This document shows, in pieces, positions 1 through 4,117 of a stretch of DNA of 11,283 nucleotides (position 1 is its first letter; every line of letters starts with the position of its first letter). Under the pieces are notes generated by a model. It was not told the origin of the DNA. It saw nothing but the letters and a program-made list of their open reading frames with translations, and did no database searches. This DNA comes from 2-02-FULL-48-14 sp041645035 (GTDB lineage: Bacteria > Patescibacteriota > Gracilibacteria > UBA1369 > 2-02-FULL-48-14): contig JBAZQU010000031.1 in assembly GCA_041645035.1 (NCBI GenBank), positions 1-11,283 of the forward strand, read 5' to 3'. The position numbers were made by a program, and so were the translations under genes.

Positions 1-41
1 CAAATGAAAACTGCGTGTGAACTTTTTCGTAGCTTCTCCAT
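1..41 (-). CDS. tnpA: IS200/IS605 transposase TnpA, N-terminus only (cut by window edge)
   Basis: Only 13 complete codons are visible, reading MEKLRKSSHAVFI, followed by TG. The RKSSHAV pattern shortly before a beta strand is typical of the start of IS200/IS605 Y1 (HUH-type) transposases, which go on to the HUH motif and a catalytic tyrosine that lie outside this window. These enzymes cut and rejoin single-stranded DNA at hairpin-marked ends. An in-frame TAA at 51-53 leaves the ATG at 39-41 as the only reasonable start. A GGAGG lies at 43-47, only one base from the ATG, which is unusually close for an SD site. The hairpin at 87-106 supports the call. A RAYT-type relative is possible, but the N-terminus fits the IS200 group better. 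Confidence 0.65.
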   Translation of the reverse strand, partial: MEKLRKSSHAVFI

Positions 42-86
42 GCCTCCACTTTACACCACCACGAAGATGCGGGCATCCACTACATC

Positions 87-106
87 CCTCGGGCTTACGC
101 CCGGGG
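87..106 (-). repeat. Subterminal hairpin of the IS200/IS605 left end
   Basis: Arms 87-94 and 99-106 pair over 8 positions, with one T-G pair, around a four-base loop (TTAC). The stem is almost all G and C. It has no T-run on either side, so it does not look like an intrinsic terminator. It sits 46 nt upstream of the tnpA start, as expected for a TnpA recognition hairpin. Confidence 0.7.
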
Positions 107-130
107 AACTACGTCAGTTGATTAGATGGA

Positions 131-136
131 TATAAT
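131..136 (+). promoter_or_regulatory. Possible -10 box for the 233-550 gene
   Basis: A perfect TATAAT stands here, about 100 nt upstream of the chosen start at 233. I see no convincing -35 box 16-18 nt upstream, and the nearby TTGATT at 118-123 is far too close. A transcript would start near 143 and carry a leader of about 90 nt. Confidence 0.35.
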
Positions 137-232
137 CCGACAAATACTTGTTTGAAAGCGGAAACGGTAGACACGTCTCCAAGGACAATGTACAAAGCGT
201 TTGGACCAAACGGACACGAAGGAGCAGATCAA

Positions 233-550
233 ATGAAAGGTGTTATCAGTGGCTATGCCAGTGAGCTTGCCAAAGCACATGACCTTTCTTTGTGCGATGA
301 CGCAACGGCATCAAAAAAAACCTTGCCAATTGTAATAGGGATGCGAATCGAAGCAGACAACATCGCGAATAACGATCAAGTCGATGCAGACTCAACTTTT
401 AATGTACACATTGGTCGGGCTGGGGCTTGTGATGAAAGTGTTAGTTATACTTGGTTCGACCAAACGCAACAGGAGTACCTTAGGGATGCTTATCTGGCTA
501 TTGACGCGAGTCTCGCTTGCCTTGATGGCTATTTAGCCAAAAACGACTAA
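233..550 (+). CDS. Hypothetical protein, 105 aa, orphan in the accessory strip
   Basis: I do not recognise this protein. I chose the ATG at 233 because AAGGAG at 219-224 lies 8 nt upstream, the best SD site in the window. The frame stays open upstream to a TTG at 152 and an ATG at 188, but neither has a well-placed SD. The 105-residue product is acidic and soluble-looking, with no signal peptide or membrane segment. It starts MKGVISGYASELAK, has a hydrophobic strand near residues 28-36 (LPIVIGMRI) and a C-terminal part that is probably helical and ends GYLAKND. It sits alone between the IS end and repeat R1. Its canonical SD contrasts with the SD-less genes around it and could mean acquisition from another genome. 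The coding call rests on the SD and the open frame only. Confidence 0.6.
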   Translation: MKGVISGYASELAKAHDLSLCDDATASKKTLPIVIGMRIEADNIANNDQVDADSTFNVHIGRAGACDESVSYTWFDQTQQEYLRDAYLAIDASLACLDGYLAKND

Positions 551-625
551 GCATTAGCCGACTCAACTCGTCATCTTCCAAAACCACTCCCTCCCTGAAG
601 AATTATGGGTTATTTCACAAATATG

Positions 626-665
626 ACTTGGCAGGCCGGCGTGGAACTAGTTCGAACTACGAACT
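626..665 (+). repeat. Boundary repeat R1 (tRNA-Trp 3'-end-like, with TAGTTCGAAC core)
   Basis: Positions 626-637 (ACTTGGCAGGCC) are identical to 2636-2647 in R4, and 629-637 plus context resemble the tRNA-Trp end at 3178 (shared TGGCAGGCC). Positions 639-657 match R2 (1310-1328) and R3 (1873-1891) at 16 of 19 bases each. The segment contains the palindrome TAGTTCGAACTA (648-659) and three GAACT words (644, 654, 661). Read on the minus strand it resembles a tRNA T-loop followed by an acceptor end with CCA, but no full tRNA can be folded here. Confidence 0.55.
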
Positions 666-693
666 TGCACAAATAAGCCAGCACGTGTAAAAT
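665..693 (+). promoter_or_regulatory. Promoter of the RHH/RelE toxin-antitoxin module
   Basis: TTGCAC at 665-670 and TAAAAT at 688-693 are separated by exactly 17 nt, a good sigma-70 type promoter. Transcription should start near 700, giving a leader of only about 15 nt without an SD site. An imperfect inverted repeat, GCACGTGT at 681-688 against ATATGTGC at 692-699 (6 of 8 pairs), straddles the -10 box and is a plausible operator for the RHH antitoxin. Confidence 0.6.
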
Positions 694-714
694 ATGTGCA
701 GATAAATAAACACT

Positions 715-951
715 ATGAACAATCTCACTATCAAAATGCCTGAAAAACTGAAAAGGCAGGCTCAAAGTAAGGCCAAAGCGGAAGGGGTAACGATCACCTT
801 TATAATTCATCAAGCGGTTAAAGCTTATAATGAGGGGAAATTGGAATTTGGCCTGATGCATTCTGACGATGAAATCACCGCTTCCTTTGATGTTTCCACT
901 AAGGAAGGCAAGAAAGCTTGCCTCACTAGTTTTAAAGCTTTGGCACGATGA
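715..951 (+). CDS. Ribbon-helix-helix antitoxin (RelB/ParD-like)
   Basis: A 78-residue protein whose first 45 residues fit a ribbon-helix-helix DNA-binding domain: a short strand (MNNLTIKMP), helix one (EKLKRQAQSKAKAEG), a turn (VTIT) and helix two (FIIHQAVKAYNEG). The remainder, ending KACLTSFKALAR, is the expected flexible toxin-binding tail. In type II toxin-antitoxin modules such a protein neutralises the toxin by direct binding and represses the shared promoter as a dimer. The downstream toxin gene overlaps the stop by four bases (ATGA at 948-951), so the two are translationally coupled. The start has no SD, but the promoter at 665-693 predicts a very short leader, so initiation may depend on near-leaderless entry. 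The RHH call is good; the exact RelB, DinJ or ParD subfamily is not settled. Confidence 0.85.
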   Translation: MNNLTIKMPEKLKRQAQSKAKAEGVTITFIIHQAVKAYNEGKLEFGLMHSDDEITASFDVSTKEGKKACLTSFKALAR

Positions 952-1298
952 AAAAGGTTATCCAACGTACAAAAGGATTTGAAAAGGCTTTTTTGAAATT
1001 ACAAACAAAGTGGCGGGCTAAATTCATCAAACAATTGGAACTTTTTTTGGAGGACGAGTTCCATCCCCTCTTGAAAACTCATGAACTAAAAGGCACTCGT
1101 AAAGGTGAGTGGTCTTTTTCTGTAGCCAACGACATTCGAGCAATTTACCGAAAAGAAATCGCCAATGGTAAAAAAAGCGGCCCAGTTTCTCTTTCAGAAG
1201 AAGACCTTATGAGCTTACCAATTGCTTCTGCAGGTACTCATAATACATTGATTATTTTCACATTCATCGATATTGGGTCGCACAGCAAGGTGTATTAA
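948..1298 (+). CDS. RelE/YafQ-family mRNA interferase toxin with an internal insertion
   Basis: A 116-residue toxin of the RelE/ParE superfold, YafQ-like branch, whose members cut mRNA in the ribosomal A site. Recognisable landmarks are the N-terminal helical part (KGFEKAFLKL), HPLLKTHELKG near residues 39-49, the strand GEWSFSVANDIRAIYRKE, and the C-terminal strand ending FIDIGSHSKVY, whose histidine sits where the YafQ catalytic histidine is found. Relatives are usually about 90 residues and join the last two strands by a short turn. Here about 22 extra residues (roughly 74-95, starting ANGKKSGPVSL) lie between them. The gene starts inside the antitoxin stop codon and has no SD of its own. 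Repeat R2 begins 12 nt after its stop. Function as a toxin is inferred from family and context; the insertion might weaken it. Confidence 0.85.
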   Translation: MKKVIQRTKGFEKAFLKLQTKWRAKFIKQLELFLEDEFHPLLKTHELKGTRKGEWSFSVANDIRAIYRKEIANGKKSGPVSLSEEDLMSLPIASAGTHNTLIIFTFIDIGSHSKVY

Positions 1299-1309
1299 CT
1301 GCTACCACT

Positions 1310-1328
1310 GCGTGAAAGTAGTTCGAAT
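1310..1328 (+). repeat. Boundary repeat R2
   Basis: These 19 bases match R1 (639-657) at 16 positions and keep the block TAGTTCGAA intact. The copy lies between the stop of the RelE-type toxin and the stop of the convergent gene at 1348-1776. It lacks the TGGCAGGCC part seen in R1 and R4. Confidence 0.45.
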
Positions 1329-1347
1329 GCCTATTTTCCAGTCATTT

Positions 1348-1776
1348 TTAAAAACGTGGGTAGTATGCATATGTCATCCTACCTTCTAATAGGATATCCT
1401 GTACGCATTTGCTCCAAATTCGTATACTGTCTAATGTTGCGCTTTCTGGTATGCGTTGTTCCAGAGGTAAACACTCATCTGATACTCGAAATTTTAATTC
1501 TACACATTCCGCAGCAAGATCTATGAGAAGTTTTGCTAGAGCACGCACGGCATGTTGTACTTTTTCTACTGGAAAAACCAATCCTAATGTAGATTCGGCA
1601 ATATCTGGAAACCTGCTGATCCCTAGCCTACCTGCCAAAACAGGATTTGTTTCAAGAATTTGTGTGCACGCTTCTTCCATTTGTATTCTCCAATCAGGAG
1701 ACCTGAGAGCCTGATCTAATCTTGTGTAGTATGCTTCGCCAGGATTTGTGCCAGTAGTGTCGATTAATGCTCTCAT
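1348..1776 (-). CDS. Hypothetical protein, 142 aa, orphan in the accessory strip
   Basis: I do not recognise a family. The product looks soluble and mainly helical: no signal peptide, no membrane span, with a leucine- and alanine-rich helical stretch around residues 75-98 (VRALAKLLIDLAAECVELKF). AYY occurs twice, near the N-terminus (EAYYTR) and at the C-terminal end (YAYYPRF). It is convergent with the RelE-type toxin and has a good promoter of its own (1805-1832) that overlaps an inverted repeat, so it is probably a regulated single-gene unit. No SD is present; the predicted leader is about 22 nt. The frame, promoter and lack of an opposing better ORF support coding. A role in defence or addiction is possible from context, but nothing in the protein itself shows it. 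Confidence 0.6.
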   Translation of the reverse strand: MRALIDTTGTNPGEAYYTRLDQALRSPDWRIQMEEACTQILETNPVLAGRLGISRFPDIAESTLGLVFPVEKVQHAVRALAKLLIDLAAECVELKFRVSDECLPLEQRIPESATLDSIRIWSKCVQDILLEGRMTYAYYPRF

Positions 1777-1794
1777 CTATGAAGACTTAAGTGG

Positions 1795-1832
1795 TAGTAT
1801 GCGGATACTATCATAAAATGCGAAAATGTCAA
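1795..1832 (-). promoter_or_regulatory. Promoter and possible operator of the 1348-1776 gene
   Basis: On the minus strand a perfect TTGACA (1827-1832) and TAGTAT (1805-1810) are separated by 16 nt, and TGA just before the -10 makes it an extended -10 promoter. Start of transcription is predicted near 1798. The perfect 6-bp inverted repeat TAGTAT (1795-1800) / ATACTA (1805-1810) includes the -10 box and could bind a repressor. Confidence 0.6.
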
Positions 1833-1865
1833 TTTTGTTGTTGGAAAAAGTAAGCCAGGAATAAT

Positions 1866-1891
1866 GAGGTCGGCATAGAATTAGTTCGAAC
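1866..1891 (+). repeat. Boundary repeat R3
   Basis: These 26 bases match R1 (632-657) at 21 positions, including the block TTAGTTCGAAC against CTAGTTCGAAC. The copy ends 3 nt from the stop codon of the doc gene and so separates the HTH/Doc module from the promoter of the neighbouring orphan gene. Confidence 0.5.
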
Positions 1892-1894
1892 GTG

Positions 1895-2335
1895 TTATTT
1901 TGTAGAAAATTCTACTAAATACCTTTTAAGAAATTTCTCAACTGCCTGCACTGTTTCATCCTTTACGGACGGAGGACTCGTGGCAACCCATACCGCAAAA
2001 TTATAGAATTCCTTTGTATCAACTTTCAACCATTCCCCATTCTTTTCTAAAAAAACAAGAAGGGTAGTAACGGCAATACGTTTGTTACCATTTTGGAAAG
2101 GATGATTTTTAATAAGCAAATAGAATAAAATAGCTGCTTTACCCAGGAGGCCTTTGTAGAGATGCCGTCGCCCAAAGGTCTGAAAGGGGACTAAAAGACA
2201 ACTTTCCAACCGATGAGGGAAGCGCGTCGAAAAAGGCGGGATAGGTTCATCCCACTCCATCCAACGAGTAGCTAGGGTATACGCAATCCAAGCAACTTCA
2301 GAAATAGTTAAAATTTTAATTGGTTTCTTAAGCAT
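1895..2335 (-). CDS. doc: Fic/Doc-family toxin (death-on-curing type)
   Basis: A 146-residue Fic-fold protein. The core motif HPFQNGNKR at residues 78-86 fits the HxFx[D/E/N][A/G]NKR form of Doc, in which a lysine replaces the glycine found in AMP-transferring Fic proteins. Classical Doc phosphorylates EF-Tu and stops translation. The segment before the motif (LESCLLVPFQTFGRRHLY, residues 43-60) corresponds to the flap that positions the target, and is followed by a hydrophobic helix leading into the motif. Residue 82 is asparagine where the best studied enzymes carry an acidic metal-binding residue, so activity is uncertain. The gene overlaps the end of the HTH antitoxin gene by eight bases (2328-2335) and has no separate SD, consistent with coupled translation. 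Its N-terminal 40 residues make it slightly longer than P1 Doc. Confidence 0.9.
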   Translation of the reverse strand: MLKKPIKILTISEVAWIAYTLATRWMEWDEPIPPFSTRFPHRLESCLLVPFQTFGRRHLYKGLLGKAAILFYLLIKNHPFQNGNKRIAVTTLLVFLEKNGEWLKVDTKEFYNFAVWVATSPPSVKDETVQAVEKFLKRYLVEFSTK

Positions 2336-2576
2336 CTTTTAACAATCTTAAAGTTTCCCCATAGTCGTCGATGACCTTATCTACGAACTGGTTTAAGGTT
2401 TCTTTTTTCTCTTCAGTTAAAATGGCCGACGGGAGCTGCAGATCTTCTCGTTTGATTACATAGTTCCTTCCTATTTTTCTGGCAGGAAGGATGCCCGATT
2501 GGATCTGTTTAAAAACCGCTATTCTACTAATCCCTAAAAGGCTTGCCACTTCGCTAGTCGTTAAGAGGTCATCCAT
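2328..2576 (-). CDS. Excisionase-type helix-turn-helix antitoxin paired with Doc
   Basis: An 82-residue protein. Residues 4-47 form an excisionase/MerR-type winged helix-turn-helix (LTTSEVASLLGISRIAVFKQIQSG, then ARKIGRNYVIKREDL). The C-terminal part, rich in E and K and ending YGETLRLLKDA, is probably a helix that binds and blocks the Fic fold. This replaces the Phd antitoxin of the classical P1 module. It probably neutralises Doc and represses its own promoter. No SD precedes the ATG at 2576; the promoter at 2588-2615 predicts a leader of only about 5 nt. The GTTAAC sites at 2580, 2611 and 2632 are plausible operators. Pairing with Doc is clear from the 8-base overlap; the antitoxin role is inferred. 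Confidence 0.87.
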   Translation of the reverse strand: MDDLLTTSEVASLLGISRIAVFKQIQSGILPARKIGRNYVIKREDLQLPSAILTEEKKETLNQFVDKVIDDYGETLRLLKDA

Positions 2577-2579
2577 ATA

Positions 2580-2637
2580 GTTAACTAAGTATATACATAT
2601 ATTAACATATGTTAACCACTAAAATCAACTGGTTAAC
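2580..2637 (-). promoter_or_regulatory. Promoter and operator cluster of the HTH/Doc module
   Basis: On the minus strand TTAACA (2610-2615) and TATACT (2588-2593) lie 16 nt apart; each matches consensus at 5 of 6 bases. Transcription should start near 2581. GTTAAC occurs three times, at 2580-2585, 2611-2616 and 2632-2637, with spacings of 31 and 21 nt (about three and two helical turns). The middle copy lies in the 14-bp perfect palindrome TTAACATATGTTAA (2602-2615), which covers the -35 box. Repressor binding here would block polymerase. Confidence 0.65.
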
Positions 2638-2667
2638 TTGGCAGGCCAAGTAAGATTGAGGTGGAAC
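2635..2667 (+). repeat. Boundary repeat R4 (shares 12 nt with R1)
   Basis: ACTTGGCAGGCC at 2636-2647 is identical to 626-637 in R1, and GTGGAAC at 2661-2667 equals 641-647 in R1, but the distance between the two blocks is 13 nt instead of 3. TGGCAGGCC also equals the first nine bases (3178-3186) of the tRNA-Trp gene as read on the plus strand. CTTGGC/GCCAAG (2637-2642, 2645-2650) forms a six-pair hairpin with a two-base loop. Confidence 0.5.
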
Positions 2668-2692
2668 ACCTTTGTTGAGGATGTGAGAAAGT

Positions 2693-3142
2693 TTAGCTCC
2701 ACCCAAGCCAAGATTTTATCCTATGTTGAGCTATTCCCACCTCGGATAAGACCCGCTCTTTACCTCTTGTACACGCCTCTCCCCGAACAGAAGTAAGGCG
2801 ATGGGCGTGATAAGCCTCATCAAATGCATCACGAAAAGACTGATCTTCTATAAATCTTCCCTTGAAAGTAGCAAACTCCTCGGGAGGTAAAAACCTTCCC
2901 ATAAGAGATACCGGATCTTCACCCAAGGACAAAAACTGCGTTATAAGCGCATACTGAGTAAGAAGTAACGGATCTCCAGCTTCTCTAAGTAATCGTGGAT
3001 CAGATCTTAAGGCAGTGATTAGATGTGCATACTCAACCTTCTCTGGAGGAGCGAGGGGTAGAAGGGCCTTTTCCGTATCATAAGCCCTACCAGTCGCAAC
3101 TCCTGTTAAGGCGTCTCCATCAATGTCATGATCAACAACCAT
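2693..3142 (-). CDS. Hypothetical protein, 149 aa, probably from a leaderless mRNA
   Basis: I do not recognise a family. The protein looks soluble, with no signal peptide or membrane span. An acidic N-terminus (VVDHDIDGD) is followed by helical segments (YAHLITALRSDPRLLREAG near residues 38-56; LLLTQYALITQFLSLGEDP near 59-77), a proline-containing turn (FLPPEEF) and a basic C-terminal region ending IKSWLGWS. It is the unit nearest tRNA-Trp and may be the cargo of the last integration there. No SD is present: the promoter at 3149-3177 puts the predicted transcription start on the A of the ATG at 3142. A perfect inverted repeat overlapping the start suggests tight regulation. The strong promoter and long open frame support coding; function is unknown. 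Confidence 0.65.
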   Translation of the reverse strand: MVVDHDIDGDALTGVATGRAYDTEKALLPLAPPEKVEYAHLITALRSDPRLLREAGDPLLLTQYALITQFLSLGEDPVSLMGRFLPPEEFATFKGRFIEDQSFRDAFDEAYHAHRLTSVRGEACTRGKERVLSEVGIAQHRIKSWLGWS

Positions 3143-3177
3143 AGATATATTTTAACACTATATCTATATTGTGTAAA
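3141..3177 (-). promoter_or_regulatory. Leaderless promoter of the 2693-3142 gene with inverted-repeat operator
   Basis: On the minus strand TTTACA (3172-3177) and TAAAAT (3149-3154) are 17 nt apart, and TGT before the -10 makes an extended -10 promoter. The predicted start is 3142, the first base of the ATG. A perfect 9-bp inverted repeat (3141-3149 and 3159-3167, nine bases between) spans the start site, the -10 box and the spacer, so a bound dimer would shut the promoter. The -35 box touches the last base of the tRNA-Trp gene. Confidence 0.65.
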
Positions 3178-3251
3178 TGGCAGGCCCTGCAGGAATCGAA
3201 CCCGCGCTAACGGTTTTGGAGACCGCTGTACTACCACTATACGAAGGACCT
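3178..3251 (-). tRNA. trnW: tRNA-Trp (anticodon CCA)
   Basis: The 74-nt sequence folds as a tRNA. The acceptor stem AGGTCCT/AGGGCCT gives 7 pairs with one U-G, discriminator G, and the CCA end is encoded. The anticodon stem GCGGT/ACCGT closes the loop CTCCAAA with anticodon CCA for tryptophan. The T-loop is GTTCGATTC. It lies 27 nt after the glycosyltransferase stop and has its own promoter inside the end of that gene (3265-3293). Its 3' end faces the accessory strip, the arrangement seen when elements integrate at a tRNA 3' end. Confidence 0.97.
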
Positions 3252-3264
3252 ATGGTGCGGGAGG

Positions 3265-3293
3265 ATTGTAGCCAAAACTCATTTGAAGCGCAA
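3265..3293 (-). promoter_or_regulatory. Promoter of tRNA-Trp
   Basis: TACAAT (3265-3270), 5 of 6 to consensus, stands 17 nt from TTGCGC (3288-3293), which keeps the important TTG. Transcription would begin near 3258, 7 nt before the mature tRNA end. The -35 box lies inside the last codons of the glycosyltransferase gene. Confidence 0.5.
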
Positions 3294-4100
3294 TCGAGAT
3301 GGGCAATTCCTGGGGAGAGGCTTCAAAAGATAATGCCAATAATACTTGAAGGCATCCCAAACATGAATGCGCATGGTCTTTTTTTTGAAGAGGGCCATTA
3401 TGCCGCCGGCAGAAAGACGGGCATCGTTGTGCAAAGCCTCCGTCTCACCCACAAAGTGAACCTGAAAACCTTTCTCCCACGCTTTGCGGCAAATATCCAC
3501 ATCGGACATGAAAAGAAAGTAACGTTCATCGTTGGGGCCAATGGCATCCCAGGCTTTTCGCGTAAAAATTTGAAAGGCGCCCGTGAGCCAATCCACCGCC
3601 TCGGATTGATGAGGATCTTTGCCCCACATCAAATAGCCGCGCATGCGGTTTGTGAAAAAGTGACGAAGAAAAGTGCGCTTCACCAAAAGATCGAAGGGAC
3701 GCGGAAATTTGCGGTAGTTATCTTGAACCACGCCGTCCGGGTAGCGCAGACGCGGCGCCACCACTCCAACTTTAGGATGGTTTTTGAGATAATTTATCAG
3801 CACTTTGAAAGTATCTTTCTCCACTATAATATCCGGATTTAAAATGCATAAATAATCCCCTTCCGCCCGACTGAGTCCATAGTTGTTTCCCTGTGGATAG
3901 CCTTTGTTTTCTATTTCAAAACAAGGGTGCATCGCGTCTTTACCCGAGGGAAAAGTGATCCCACCATTGGCACCTTTGCGCCCATTATTAACGATCAAAA
4001 TTTCCGTTCCTTTTGGAAGTTCCGCTTCGTACAAAGCCTTCAAATTTGCCGTAACATCTTTGGGGCTGCTGTGATGCAAAATAACAATCGAGAGAGTCAT
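3279..4100 (-). CDS. Family 2 glycosyltransferase (rhamnosyltransferase-like)
   Basis: A 273-residue cytoplasmic GT-A enzyme expected to transfer a sugar from a nucleotide-sugar donor to a surface polysaccharide or lipid-linked acceptor. The N-terminal strand LSIVILHHSS opens the Rossmann-like fold. ENKGYPQGNNYGLSRAEGDY (residues 64-83) is the usual donor-binding segment, and NPD at 88-90 stands at the metal-binding DxD position. VVAPRLRYPDGVVQ (113-126) and WLTGAFQIFTRKAWDAIG (171-188) are typical of the WbbL/rhamnosyltransferase-like subgroup, followed by the acidic MSDVDICRKAWEKG near 198. The tail is short and basic, with no clear membrane span. It starts 17 nt after the previous glycosyltransferase, on the same strand, without an SD. 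Donor and acceptor cannot be read from the sequence. Confidence 0.92.
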   Translation of the reverse strand: MTLSIVILHHSSPKDVTANLKALYEAELPKGTEILIVNNGRKGANGGITFPSGKDAMHPCFEIENKGYPQGNNYGLSRAEGDYLCILNPDIIVEKDTFKVLINYLKNHPKVGVVAPRLRYPDGVVQDNYRKFPRPFDLLVKRTFLRHFFTNRMRGYLMWGKDPHQSEAVDWLTGAFQIFTRKAWDAIGPNDERYFLFMSDVDICRKAWEKGFQVHFVGETEALHNDARLSAGGIMALFKKKTMRIHVWDAFKYYWHYLLKPLPRNCPSRLRFK

Positions 4101-4117
4101 GGGTTTCGGCTACCGCC

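Larger units (their letters stand above)
1..115 (-). mobile_element. IS200/IS605-type insertion sequence, left end (partial)
   Basis: On the minus strand this stretch has the layout of an IS200/IS605 left end: a GC-rich subterminal hairpin, a short leader, then the start of a small Y1 transposase. The hairpin has arms at 87-94 and 99-106 (8 pairs, one T-G) around the loop TTAC at 95-98. In this family such hairpins are recognised on single-stranded DNA by TnpA, with cleavage a little outside the hairpin foot, so the true left tip should fall near 107-125. I cannot fix the exact tip, because the family makes no target duplication and the right end is outside the window. Confidence 0.7.

Noticed and set aside
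626..665. A second, complete tRNA gene at R1
   Set aside because: Only a T-loop-like and acceptor-like part is present; no anticodon or D-arm can be folded, and the T-stem does not pair.
1358..1802. The word GTAGTATGC near 1360, 1726 and 1794 as a regulatory repeat
   Set aside because: The first two copies are codons for Ala-Tyr-Tyr in the same protein; only the third lies in a promoter, so chance is the simplest reading.
626..2667. Reading the boundary repeats as integron attC sites
   Set aside because: No GTTRRRY/RYYYAAC pair with the proper spacing is present in R1-R4, and there is no integron integrase in the window.
3177..3842. A 221-codon plus-strand ORF beginning MAGPAGIEPAL
   Set aside because: It starts inside the antisense of tRNA-Trp and then runs antisense to a clear glycosyltransferase; such AGIEPA-like peptides are common tRNA artefacts.
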